DNA from: JAPHTQ01 sp050299175
Lineage (GTDB): Bacteria > Pseudomonadota > Gammaproteobacteria > Thiohalomonadales > Thiohalomonadaceae
DNA length: 64,000 bases
Assembly: GCA_050299175.1 (NCBI GenBank)
Contig: JBNKVM010000066.1
Span: forward strand, 98,977-162,976
Reading direction: 5' to 3'
Every line of letters begins with the position of its first letter. Positions within the stretch are counted from its first letter, which is position 1. The notes below the pieces were generated by a model, which was given only the letters and a program-made list of their open reading frames with translations, ran no database searches and was not told where the DNA came from. This document shows positions 52,645-61,807 of this stretch, piece after piece. The position numbers and the translations under genes were made by a program.

Positions 52645-53975
52645 CCTGCCTTCCTCTGCCGCAGGTTGTCCTTGGCGGTACGGATCAACTGCACGATGGG
52701 AATGTGCGACGGACAGGCGAAGGTGCAGGCGCCGCACTCGACGCAGTCCATCACGTTGAACATCTCTTTCATTTCGCTGAACAGTCGCGCCCGGCCCAGC
52801 TTCGCCAGTCGCGAGGGATTGAGGAAATAGGGACAGGCTTCGAGGCAGCGGCCGCAGCGGATGCAGGGATACTCCGCCGGTCGGCCGGTCTCTTCGGCGG
52901 TGAAGGCGAGGATGCCGGAACTGCCCTTGAGGATCGGTGCGTCGAGATCGGCGATGGGGGCACCCATCATCGGTCCGCCCATGATCACCTCACGGGTTGA
53001 TTCACGCAGGCCGCCGCAAAAACGCAGCACGTCGCGGATCGGTGTGCCCAGCGGCACGATCAGGTTGGCCGGTTCTTCGACGCCGGGACCGGAGACGGTG
53101 ACCACCCGCTCGATCAGCGGGATGCCGCGGTTGAAGTAGTCGTCGAGGGCGACGATGGTGCCGACGTTGTTGACCGCCACACCCACGTCCCGCGGCAGTT
53201 CGCCCGCCGGGACCTCGATGCCGTAGACCGCCTTGATCAGCATCTTCTCCGCGCCCTGTGGGTATTTCACCTCCAGCGCCATCACCTCGATGGGCAGGTC
53301 GCCGATGTGTTGCTGCAATGCGGCAATCGATTCCGGTTTGTTCTTCTCCACACCGATCACGGTGCGTTTGGCGCCCAGCTTGCGGCGCAGGATCTCGCTG
53401 CCCTGAATCACCGCCTCGGGGCGCTCCATCATCAGGCGGTGGTCGGTGGTCAGGTAGGGTTCGCACTCGGCGCCGTTGACCAGCAGTTCGTTGATCTGCT
53501 GCCCCTCGGGGATGGCGTACTTCACGTGGCTGGGGAAGGCGGCGCCGCCCATGCCGACGATGCCCGCCATCTGCACCTGCTCAATGAACTGCTCCATGCT
53601 CAGCGCCTCCCAGTCGATGGGGGGCTTTTCAGCGATGCGCTGGCTGGAGAAGGGATCGGCTTCGATCTCAATGGCTGGACGGAAACCGCCATCGCTGTAG
53701 CGGTGCGGTTCGATACTGCGCACGGTGCCGGTGACCGGACTGTGCAGCGCGGTGGAGACGAAGGCACCCGGCTCGGCGATGAGTTGGCCGCGCTCCACCC
53801 GCTGGCCGACGCTGACCACCGGCCTGGCCGGGACGCCGATGTGCTGGCCCAGCGGCATCACGTAGCGCTTGCCGAAGGGAACCCGCTGGATCGGCAGGTC
53901 GGCGCTCTGTTCCTTGTGGTGCGCGGGGTGCACCCCATGTGCGAAGCTGCGGCGGAGTGAGAATAGAAGACCCAT
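52641..53975 (-). CDS. rnfC: Rnf complex NADH-binding Fe-S subunit C
   Basis: 444-residue short form of RnfC. An N-terminal biotinyl/sandwich-like domain (~30-100), a NuoF-like NADH/FMN domain with VGMGGAAFPSH (~140-150) and a C-terminal pair of [4Fe-4S] motifs: C371-x2-C374-x2-C377-x3-C381 and C411-x2-C414-x2-C417-x3-C421. It lacks the long Ala/Lys-rich tail of enterobacterial RsxC and is close to the clostridial length. A 125-base gap with a palindromic repeat separates it from the upstream PFOR-like gene. Confidence 0.95.
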   Translation of the reverse strand: MGLLFSLRRSFAHGVHPAHHKEQSADLPIQRVPFGKRYVMPLGQHIGVPARPVVSVGQRVERGQLIAEPGAFVSTALHSPVTGTVRSIEPHRYSDGGFRPAIEIEADPFSSQRIAEKPPIDWEALSMEQFIEQVQMAGIVGMGGAAFPSHVKYAIPEGQQINELLVNGAECEPYLTTDHRLMMERPEAVIQGSEILRRKLGAKRTVIGVEKNKPESIAALQQHIGDLPIEVMALEVKYPQGAEKMLIKAVYGIEVPAGELPRDVGVAVNNVGTIVALDDYFNRGIPLIERVVTVSGPGVEEPANLIVPLGTPIRDVLRFCGGLRESTREVIMGGPMMGAPIADLDAPILKGSSGILAFTAEETGRPAEYPCIRCGRCLEACPYFLNPSRLAKLGRARLFSEMKEMFNVMDCVECGACTFACPSHIPIVQLIRTAKDNLRQRKAG

Positions 53976-53985
53976 TTAGAAAACC

Positions 53986-54091
53986 TTTTCAACGCGGAGG
54001 TCGCTGAGGACGCGGAGAGCGCAAAGGCGCGAACCGTGCAGTTCCGAACATCGGTTCCTCTGCGAACTCCGCGTTCTCTGCGTTGAAAAAT
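53986..54091. repeat. imperfect palindromic intergenic repeat
   Basis: The gap holds two inverted arms, 53986-54020 (TTTTCAACGCGGAGG... GACGCGGAGAG) and 54055-54091 (reverse complement begins TTTTTCAACGCAGAGAACGC), about 35 bases each with scattered mismatches. The motif of CGCGGAG/CGCAGAG units looks like a dispersed extragenic palindrome. In RNA it would form a long hairpin between the PFOR-like gene and rnfC and could change the relative expression of the two halves of the operon. Confidence 0.6.
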
Positions 54092-54100
54092 TCAAAATCA

Positions 54101-57100
54101 TTAACCGCTATACCCTGCCAATTCCATCAGGCGCTTGGTGATCTGATCGTGCATCTCACCCTGCATGCCCGCTTCGAGTGCGCGCAGTTTCTCTTCGTAC
54201 TCGCGGCGCAGGGCATCGAGTTCGGCCTGGTGGGCGGCGGCGAGGTTCTGCTGTGCCTCGGCCTCGACCTGGGTGGTAAACGGGGTCACCAGTCCGGCCA
54301 GTTCCTGCAGGGTGCGCCAGGCGTGGCCGAGCTTTTCGACGGTCGCGGCCAGGGCCGGGTCGACGACGAAACGCTCATCGCCAATTGAAATGAACGGTGT
54401 CTTGCCGCTGCGCTGGGCCGGTTCCAGAGCCAGCCAGGCGGTCAGTTCGGTCGGCGCCGGGGCCTTGCCGTGTAGCGCAGGCAGGCGTGGGGCAAAGCGC
54501 TGTTCACCCAATGCCCAGTGGGCCGGGGTCTGACCATCCACCCAGAGTAGACGCGGTTGCGGGTTGCCTTCCAGACTGAGGCGGCTACCGAAGACGCCTT
54601 CCGTCTGCGGGTCGTAGCTGAACAGCGGTAGAACACGGCTGCTCACGGCCAGTTCCGCCTGTTGCAGGGTTTCGGTAGCGGCAAAGCCGTGCGCCGACGG
54701 ACTGGGCGCATGCACGCGAAGCAGGGCCGGGCCGGGGAAACGCAGCATGCCGCGTACCGCATCGTTGAGGTGTTGCGGTGCGGCGAAGCTACCCTGAGCC
54801 ACATAGGCGTGCCGTTGGGCCAGGGCCATCAGCGCCAGGTCGCTACGGGCATCGCGGCGGGCAGTCAGTGCGGCATCGGCGATGCCGTGGCTGCCGAGAC
54901 CCAGATCGAGGTCGGCCAGTACCAGTATCTTGATCGGCAGGTCGCTGTTGAGCAGCCAGGCGATCTGGGCGAAGCCTTCACCACCCAGGCTCTGGTCGTT
55001 GCCGACCAGCCACAGTGGCGGGCAGAGCAGACGTTCGTCGTCGTCCAGTTCCTCCCAGCGGGGCAGATTGTCCGGTTTCGCTGCACGTGGGCCGAGCTCG
55101 GCACGGGCGCGGCGCAGGGTCTGCACCGTCGCCAGGGTTTCGTTGATCTGTCCCTGTACCAGTCCGGCGGCTACCTGCGGTGCGTTGCCTGTTATCTCGA
55201 TCACCACCGGGGCGTGGAACGGATTCCAGGGGAAGGCGCCCGCCCAGGTTGCAGCGGACCCGGGGGCGAAGGCGAGGCTATAGCGGGCGCGGCCCAGGCC
55301 GTGCTCGCCTTTGCTCAGACGCCAGTGGAGTTGTGAGACCCCTTTGGCCAGTTCGATCAGGCGGCGCAGATGGGGGGCGTCGACGCCGCTGCCTTCCAGC
55401 ACTTCATTGCCGCCGATGAGTTCTTCCAGTGCGGCCTCGCGGGTGTGCACCTTTGCCAGGCTGCTGGAGAGGCGTTCCAGATCACCACTGGGCAGCGCAT
55501 CGGCGAGGGTGTCGCGGATCTTACTGTTCAACCCTTTTTGCAATTCAGCCAGTTCACCGATGAGGCGATGCAGCAGCGGCTGCTGGCGGTATTCGGTAGC
55601 AGCCAGAACCTGGCGCAGGGCGATTTTCTCGCCGGAACCGGCCTCGGCACTGTCGCCGCCTGCGAGGGCGAAGGCGCAGTGGCGCGAGAGCATCTGTGCA
55701 GCCATCGGCTCGAAGCCGTCGCGCATCAGTCGTTCGATGGTGGCGGAATCGGTATCCGGGGTTTGTTGCCACAGGCACCACAGGCGGTGGGCCTCGTCAT
55801 TGTCTGTTGCGTTGGCATTGTCCATCTCCAGCGCGTTGTCTTCGCAGAGTCCGGCACAGAGACCGCAACCCTTGCAGGTATCCGGGTTGATAGTGAGGGC
55901 GAGGAGCTCACCACTATCCTTCGGCGCCTTGTGGAACAGCGGCTCGGTCACGCTGAGCGGCAGTCCCACCAGCGCCTGTTTCACCTGTTCCAGTTCGTTC
56001 GCCAGTGCCTCGCGACGATCTTCGGCGGGCGGTGCCTTCTGCTCCAGCCAGGCCCAGGCGGCGTCCAGCAACTCGGCGGTGTTATTGGCGGCCTCACCCT
56101 TGCGGGCGAGGGTGGCGATGCCGGTGGCCAGTTTGCCGCTGATGGCGCGCAGGCCGGAGACCCCGGCCAGGGCGATGCCGGTTTCCAGCAGTGCCTTGGG
56201 GCCGATAGCGGTGGCGCCGATGGCGCTGTCCGGGCAGTTCGCCCAACACTTGCCGCAGGCGGTGCAGTTGGCTGCATCGAAGCGGGGCAGTTGTTGCCGT
56301 GCCGCGCTATGGTCGCGGAACAGGGCGGTGAGCGGTGGGATGCTGTTCAGCGCCAGATAGGGATCGGCGCTCAAGTTATCGGCGGTACCGTCGCGGTAGA
56401 GCACACCGACCTGATCCTGGAAGCGGGGCAGGCTGGTGTAGCTGCCGTCGTCGTCACCCAGGTGGCGGACAGCCAGCGGTGCGCCGCGGTCCTTTGGTTG
56501 TTCGGTAGTGGCCGTGGTGAGCGCATCGCTGCCGAGTTTCTGTAGCCCGTCGAGGCCGTGGTCGAAGGCGTTGAGCAGGGTATCGCGCTGTGTTTTAGTC
56601 AGGTGACCAAGAGACTCTTCGCGGGAAGTGCGGATGCGCCGCGCTTTGAGCTCACCCAGTTTGTTCTCTGCATGCAACACGCCGAAGAGGCTGCCGAGCA
56701 GACGTTCGCGCCGCTCTTCGCTGCTCTCGCCGGGGATGGTCGGGGCTACGGTGTAGAGGTGCAGTTTCTTCTTCTGCATCGCCTGCTGTAGTTCGGCGGA
56801 GAGGTCGGCGACATCGCCATCCAGCAGTGCGATGCCTTTGCTATTCAGGTTTTCCAGCAGCGCCGGGTTGCTCAGGCGGGTGGTGGTGAGCAGCAGTAGA
56901 TCCGCGGGGGCATCGATACCCGGAACGCGCAGGTTGGCAGGGGCATGGTGCAGTCGGTCGCAGAGGGCGGTCCCCCAGCTCTCCCAACTGTTTGCCATCT
57001 GTGTACGCAACTGGCCACCGAGCAGGTGATGCAGCAGGGTGCCGATCTCATGGGTCAGAGCGGACTCTTCACCGGCAAGACGGTGGATGGCGAGGCTCAG

Positions 57101-58462
57101 GCTCTCATCGGGGCGCAGGTCGGCACCTTTCTCGCCGCGCAGGCCCAAGCCGTCGATTTCCGGGTAGTGGCGACGCAGGGTGTCGAGCAGCGCCTGACGT
57201 TTGGGATAGCGTTCATCATGGCTACCAAAGTCGATGCCGAGGTAACGACCGTTGACGTTGTTCTCACGACCCAGTTGCAGCAGGTCGGCGCTACGTAGCG
57301 GCAAACCACCAAGACCATAGATCACTGATTGCAATGAGGTGTTGAGCAGGACGGCACGCAGTTCACGCAGCAGCGGGCTAGCCGATGCCTGCGGAGCATC
57401 GCAACGTTCCATCACGGTGATCGCACGTTTGCCAGCCAGCAGGGCAGTCAGTTGTTCCAGCGGGAAGGGGCGGAGACTGTGCAGGCCGATGACGCCGACC
57501 TTGATCTTCTCCTTGCGACGCAGGTGGTCCGCGGCGGCGATGGCACTTTCTACCGCACCACCCATGGCGATCAGTACGCGGTCAGCCTTCGCTACATTGT
57601 GTTCGCTAATCGCAGCGTATTCGCGACCGGTGAGACGGGTGAATTCGGCGAAGGCCTGTTCAAGTAATTCGGCGACCTGTTTATCGAACCAGGTAGCACC
57701 TGCAGCAGTGCTGGCGGTGAAGCTCTGGCCCTCATGCAGCGCCCCCTGCAATACCGGACGGTCGAGGTTGTGGCGTGTCGGGATACGGCGGCGCTGCTCG
57801 CCGAAGAGCAGCTTCTGTGCTTCGGAGGGCGCATCAATGCTTTCGTCGCCACTGCCGATGAAGCGGCGTACCAGTTCCACCGAGGGGAGTTTGACCTCCT
57901 GCGGACTTACTGCCTGTTCCTCGTCCAGTACCACCATCCCGGGCACCAGACTCAGTTCAGTCACACGGCGGGCGATGAGGGTGTAGTCGACCGCCTGTTG
58001 CACGTTGCTGGCGACGAGGATGAAGCAACTAGCATCTGCAGCCTGGTGCAGCGTAACATGATCTTTTGCGTTCAGATGCAGCACCAGCGGCAGGCGCTGG
58101 TTGGCGGCGGATGTCAGCAGATCCTGCGCAGCCGCCAGTTCTTGGCTATCGAGGAACAGGGTAGCGCGTTGCCCGGCCATGGCGAGACCGGTTGCCGCGG
58201 CCAGCGCGCCGCGTGGGCCTTCGGCATCGAGGCTGCCCAACGGGCCACCAAGCATGTTGCGGCCGCTGCGTTGCATCTCCGACAACCAGGCCAGACCGCC
58301 GCTACCGATGGCTGCGGTATCGGCAATGCACGCCTCGGCGATGGCCACGGCGGTGTCGCCGTCGAGCACCGTTTCGATGCCGTCGGCCAACCGCGCCGCC
58401 GTTTCCGGGGTGCCGAAGAGTCGCCGATAGAGGCTGATGGCCGTGTCGCTGAAACTAGGCAT
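54101..58462 (-). CDS. degenerate pyruvate:ferredoxin oxidoreductase-like protein, Rnf/Kor-linked
   Basis: 1453-residue protein with the full domain order of single-chain PFOR: domain I (~1-210), domain II (~230-390), a gamma-like domain (~400-620), a ferredoxin domain with C733-x2-C736-x2-C739-x3-C743 and C863-x2-C866-x2-C869-x3-C873, a TPP-domain-like region (~1040-1290) and a coiled-coil tail (~1385-1440). The thiamine site is altered: GND at 1154-1156 replaces GDG, and DLDLGLGSHG stands where DTxxYSNTGGQ is usual. About 120 residues instead of ~50 separate the two Fe-S motifs. I infer an electron-transfer scaffold without 2-oxoacid activity. Overlaps rnfB by eight bases. Confidence 0.72.
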   Translation of the reverse strand: MPSFSDTAISLYRRLFGTPETAARLADGIETVLDGDTAVAIAEACIADTAAIGSGGLAWLSEMQRSGRNMLGGPLGSLDAEGPRGALAAATGLAMAGQRATLFLDSQELAAAQDLLTSAANQRLPLVLHLNAKDHVTLHQAADASCFILVASNVQQAVDYTLIARRVTELSLVPGMVVLDEEQAVSPQEVKLPSVELVRRFIGSGDESIDAPSEAQKLLFGEQRRRIPTRHNLDRPVLQGALHEGQSFTASTAAGATWFDKQVAELLEQAFAEFTRLTGREYAAISEHNVAKADRVLIAMGGAVESAIAAADHLRRKEKIKVGVIGLHSLRPFPLEQLTALLAGKRAITVMERCDAPQASASPLLRELRAVLLNTSLQSVIYGLGGLPLRSADLLQLGRENNVNGRYLGIDFGSHDERYPKRQALLDTLRRHYPEIDGLGLRGEKGADLRPDESLSLAIHRLAGEESALTHEIGTLLHHLLGGQLRTQMANSWESWGTALCDRLHHAPANLRVPGIDAPADLLLLTTTRLSNPALLENLNSKGIALLDGDVADLSAELQQAMQKKKLHLYTVAPTIPGESSEERRERLLGSLFGVLHAENKLGELKARRIRTSREESLGHLTKTQRDTLLNAFDHGLDGLQKLGSDALTTATTEQPKDRGAPLAVRHLGDDDGSYTSLPRFQDQVGVLYRDGTADNLSADPYLALNSIPPLTALFRDHSAARQQLPRFDAANCTACGKCWANCPDSAIGATAIGPKALLETGIALAGVSGLRAISGKLATGIATLARKGEAANNTAELLDAAWAWLEQKAPPAEDRREALANELEQVKQALVGLPLSVTEPLFHKAPKDSGELLALTINPDTCKGCGLCAGLCEDNALEMDNANATDNDEAHRLWCLWQQTPDTDSATIERLMRDGFEPMAAQMLSRHCAFALAGGDSAEAGSGEKIALRQVLAATEYRQQPLLHRLIGELAELQKGLNSKIRDTLADALPSGDLERLSSSLAKVHTREAALEELIGGNEVLEGSGVDAPHLRRLIELAKGVSQLHWRLSKGEHGLGRARYSLAFAPGSAATWAGAFPWNPFHAPVVIEITGNAPQVAAGLVQGQINETLATVQTLRRARAELGPRAAKPDNLPRWEELDDDERLLCPPLWLVGNDQSLGGEGFAQIAWLLNSDLPIKILVLADLDLGLGSHGIADAALTARRDARSDLALMALAQRHAYVAQGSFAAPQHLNDAVRGMLRFPGPALLRVHAPSPSAHGFAATETLQQAELAVSSRVLPLFSYDPQTEGVFGSRLSLEGNPQPRLLWVDGQTPAHWALGEQRFAPRLPALHGKAPAPTELTAWLALEPAQRSGKTPFISIGDERFVVDPALAATVEKLGHAWRTLQELAGLVTPFTTQVEAEAQQNLAAAHQAELDALRREYEEKLRALEAGMQGEMHDQITKRLMELAGYSG

Positions 58463-59309
58463 AACGCTTCCGGTTATTGTTGTTGTCGCTCATGTCCTGA
58501 AACTGGTCATCCCCCTCCAGCCAGACGATAGCGCTGGTCGGACAGCGCCGGGTCGGTCCGGCGGTGAGGGCAAGCCCCGATTCGTAATGGATCAGGGGCA
58601 GCTCGTTTTTCATCTCTATCAGGCCCGGCTCGGCGTCGGCGGCGCACTTGCCGCAGGCGTCGCAACCGACGGTGCAGAGTACGTGTACCGCCTCACCCGC
58701 CAGCGGAGTGTTGCACTGCACCAGCAGCCTTTGGCTCACGGGCATCAGCTCGAACAGGTCGCGCGGGCAGGCTTCGACGCAGTCGCCACAGGCAGTGCAC
58801 TTTTCGCTATCCACCAGCGGCAGGCCGTTGTGGTTCATCACGATGGCGTCGAAGTCGCAGGAGACCTCGCAGTCGGCCAGACCGAGGCAACCCCACGAGC
58901 AGCCCTTGCCGCCACCGGAGACCACTGCCGCGGCACGGCAGCTTTCGAAGCCGTGGTACTCGGCGATCTGGTAGGCCTGGGCCTTGCCGCCGGCGCAGTG
59001 CAGTCGCGCCACACGCTTCTCAATCTCTCCCGCATCAACGCCCAGGTAGTCGGCGATCTCGTCGATCACCTCTCCACTTGCCACGGTGCAGCCGCCAGGC
59101 TGGCGCTCGCCGCTGAGCAGCTTTTGTGCGAAGGGCAGGCAGCCCGGTTCGCCGCAGGCGCCGCAGTTGGTGCCGGGCAACAACTCTTCGGTGTGCGCCA
59201 GGCGCGGGTCCTCTTCCACCTTCAACAGCCGATAGGCCACCGCGAGGATGACACCGAAGAGCAGGCCGAGGCCTGTCATGATCGCCGGTGCGGTGAGGAA
59301 CTCGTTCAT
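58455..59309 (-). CDS. rnfB: Rnf complex ferredoxin-like subunit B
   Basis: 284-residue protein: one N-terminal membrane helix (~8-27), the RnfB-specific cluster motif C49-x2-C52-x4-C57 with C74, then a ferredoxin-type region containing CTACGDCVEACP and further cysteine groups (CDACGKC). It is the expected entry point of ferredoxin electrons into Rnf. It is not next to rnfA or rnfC as in usual rnf operons but lies between the ferredoxin-tailed 828-residue protein (TAATG junction) and the PFOR-like protein. Confidence 0.93.
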   Translation of the reverse strand: MNEFLTAPAIMTGLGLLFGVILAVAYRLLKVEEDPRLAHTEELLPGTNCGACGEPGCLPFAQKLLSGERQPGGCTVASGEVIDEIADYLGVDAGEIEKRVARLHCAGGKAQAYQIAEYHGFESCRAAAVVSGGGKGCSWGCLGLADCEVSCDFDAIVMNHNGLPLVDSEKCTACGDCVEACPRDLFELMPVSQRLLVQCNTPLAGEAVHVLCTVGCDACGKCAADAEPGLIEMKNELPLIHYESGLALTAGPTRRCPTSAIVWLEGDDQFQDMSDNNNNRKRYA

Positions 59310-61795
59310 TAGTTGAACTTGGCGGCCCGCTGCTTCAGCTCATCCAGTCCCGGCTCGTTCGGATTCCACGGCTGGCCCGGATGAATGCACTTCGATGGAC
59401 AAAGTTCAGCCGCTTCGACCATCTGCGCATAGGTGCCTGAGCTGAGGTCACCGAGGTAGGCCTGGTTGGTTTCGTCGTAGACGAACATCAGCGGGTTGAC
59501 CTTGAGACAGTCGTTGCAGGAGGTGCAGAGCGGGGTGTCGATCCACGGCTCTTCGCTCAGCAGTTCTTCCTCTTCTTCCGGTTCGGCGGCTACTTCCTCG
59601 ACAGTTTCAACCGCTTCTTCCACCTTGGGGGCGGGTGCAGATTTTGCTACTGCCGGACGCGGCGCAGCGCTGCCGCTCAGGTCCATGCCCAGCAATACAT
59701 CGGTGAGACGGCCGAGTACTTCGCCTGCGGCCTCGGCACGGGTCTGTGCCAGTTTCGCTTCATGCTGTTGTGCCAGTTGCGCCATCGCTTCGGCGTTGGC
59801 CTGTTCCATTTCTGCACGGGTGTTGGCGATAGCCTGTTGCACGTGCTTGTTACGTACCCCAGACATCTCCTGCAGCGCGTGCCAGAAGTTGAGGCGGTCG
59901 CGGCAAGCCTGGATCAGGGCGCGAGAGATGACCACCCGGTGCAGCACATTGCCCTTGCTCACCGCCCAGATGAAGGGCACGTGCTTGTGCACCTCTTCCT
60001 CGGGTAGTTTCAGGAACTCGGCTACTGGGACCAGATCGGCGGTATCGCAGTTGCCCGGTACTACGGCGAAGTGGTGGTGCAGGCGTGGAATAAGCAGGGC
60101 GTAGTCGGCGAAGGTGAAGGCCAGTTCGGTCTCGACTTCGCTGCCGCTGGCATCGTTGTAGCGGAACGGATGCAGCGGCCAGTCGCGCTCCGGCTGCGGG
60201 TTGCCGCTGAAGTCCATGCGTTCGGCGAAGGCGTCACCGGCGGAAGGGTTGATATGGAAGAAGGGATGCACCCTGCCTTCCAGCGCGGCACCGGCGACCA
60301 GCCAGGCATTGAGGCCGATGTCCTGACCAGTAGGGCGCAGGCCGACGTTAATCAGGTGCAGGCTGGTGCGAGTGGCGTTAAGCGCACTCAAATAGCGTTG
60401 CAACAGGTTTTGGTGGCGTGCCGCCGAGGCCTGGGAGACCACCGCCTGGCGATGGCTGATACCGAGATAGCCCAGCTCCAGACGGTAGTTCTGGAACGGG
60501 TCTTCGTCGGCGGTGGCGGCCGGATTACCGTGGCCCAGCACGCGAACGAAGATCTGAATCGGACGGCCGGAACTGAGCAGACGGGAGAAGGAGGGCAGAC
60601 CTTCCGCGGCAACGAACTTGGCCGACTCCAGGGCGATGATCGCCGGTAGCAGCAACAACTCTTCAGTGGAGAAGGCTTCCCAGCCGAAGTTGCTGAAGAA
60701 GGGATCGTGGATTGCTTCGTCGTAGATGCCTTCGATCTCCAGTTCAGCGATACGCATCGCGCCGAAGACCTGAGCCATGTGTACCGCCTCTTCATCAAAC
60801 AGGCGGGTGGCGGCGGCGCAGGGATCGTCATCGGCCACAGCCTCGAAACCGGCGATCTGTTTCAGCCATTCGTCTTCGAGGGTGCCGTGGTGGATGAAGC
60901 GCACCAGGGTGGTGTTTTGTTTGTAGCCTTCCAGGGTTTCCAACGCCTTTTCGATGCGTGCACGGCGGGCGGCGGACATCAGGCGTGAGCCCTGAGAGTG
61001 CTCCATGACTTTCGACAGCGCACCCGGATCGAAGAACCCGGCACCGCCGCCGACACTGCCCTTAAGCTTGTCCGGCTGCTTAGCTTCATCGGACTTGCTC
61101 CAGTCCACTTCCAGCAGCTGTTTCAGGCCGCGGATGTGCTGTTCGACGGTTTTACGGAAACGGGCATGACGCGGGATCACGCTGCTGCGGATCACGTGGA
61201 TCAGCAGGTGGATCGCCGGGTAGCGGCCATAGGCCAGCAGCTTGCCCTCGTTGGGGGTGGCGGCCAGCAACTTGTCGATATCTTCCTGCAGTTTTGCCGC
61301 GTTGGCCTTGTCCAGCTTGAGGTGTTTGAGCAGTGCCTTGCCGACCGATTCCAGCAGCGGCTTGGCCTCTACCGGGCCTTCGGTCTCGGTGACCTGCTGG
61401 CGCAGTTCGCGCTCCAGCCAGGGCAGGTTGTCCTTGAGGATACGGGCCGCCTCTTCGCCAGGAGCGAAGCTGTTTACGCTGTCGCTGAGATACTGCGACA
61501 GGGGGCGGGCCAGCTCCTCGGCGCTCTGGGCGATCTCGCCTTCGCGTACCGGGGTGAGAAACAGCGGGTAGTCGTAGCGCAGTCGCGAGGCATCGCGGTA
61601 GGGTTCGAGCAGAGCAGGGATGTAGTCGCTGCTCACCGGTTCTACCTGCTCCTTCACGCTGGGGTTACCCAGGTGGAAGTGACGCAGGGTGTGCATGGTG
61701 CCGCGGGTTGCTTCGGCGTCGATCACCGTCACCGGCATCGCCGGGATAGTTTCCGCTGTGCCTGGCTGGTTGGCCTTCGCTTTCTTTGCTGTCAT
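59309..61795 (-). CDS. uncharacterised 828-residue protein with C-terminal ferredoxin-like domain
   Basis: I do not recognise residues 1-640: soluble, helical, no signal peptide, few cysteines. Segments such as NFGWEAFSTEELLLLPAIIALESA (about 366 on) look like an ordered core. Residues ~640-690 form a coiled coil rich in Ala/Gln/Glu, followed by a Pro/Glu-rich linker (~705-745). The tail has C757-x2-C760-x2-C763 and, 36 residues on, C799-x3-C803, the pattern of a single-cluster ferredoxin. It sits between korB and rnfB, so it may carry electrons from KorAB to RnfB, or hold the complex together (inference). Ends in TAATG with rnfB. Confidence 0.7.
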   Translation of the reverse strand: MTAKKAKANQPGTAETIPAMPVTVIDAEATRGTMHTLRHFHLGNPSVKEQVEPVSSDYIPALLEPYRDASRLRYDYPLFLTPVREGEIAQSAEELARPLSQYLSDSVNSFAPGEEAARILKDNLPWLERELRQQVTETEGPVEAKPLLESVGKALLKHLKLDKANAAKLQEDIDKLLAATPNEGKLLAYGRYPAIHLLIHVIRSSVIPRHARFRKTVEQHIRGLKQLLEVDWSKSDEAKQPDKLKGSVGGGAGFFDPGALSKVMEHSQGSRLMSAARRARIEKALETLEGYKQNTTLVRFIHHGTLEDEWLKQIAGFEAVADDDPCAAATRLFDEEAVHMAQVFGAMRIAELEIEGIYDEAIHDPFFSNFGWEAFSTEELLLLPAIIALESAKFVAAEGLPSFSRLLSSGRPIQIFVRVLGHGNPAATADEDPFQNYRLELGYLGISHRQAVVSQASAARHQNLLQRYLSALNATRTSLHLINVGLRPTGQDIGLNAWLVAGAALEGRVHPFFHINPSAGDAFAERMDFSGNPQPERDWPLHPFRYNDASGSEVETELAFTFADYALLIPRLHHHFAVVPGNCDTADLVPVAEFLKLPEEEVHKHVPFIWAVSKGNVLHRVVISRALIQACRDRLNFWHALQEMSGVRNKHVQQAIANTRAEMEQANAEAMAQLAQQHEAKLAQTRAEAAGEVLGRLTDVLLGMDLSGSAAPRPAVAKSAPAPKVEEAVETVEEVAAEPEEEEELLSEEPWIDTPLCTSCNDCLKVNPLMFVYDETNQAYLGDLSSGTYAQMVEAAELCPSKCIHPGQPWNPNEPGLDELKQRAAKFN

Positions 61796-61807
61796 GGGAG
61801 TCGTGTC

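Noticed and set aside
55311..56545. Long plus-strand open frames (about 350 and 391 codons) opposite the PFOR-like gene
   Set aside because: They are antisense shadows of a GC-rich real gene; the translations show no family motif and odd composition.
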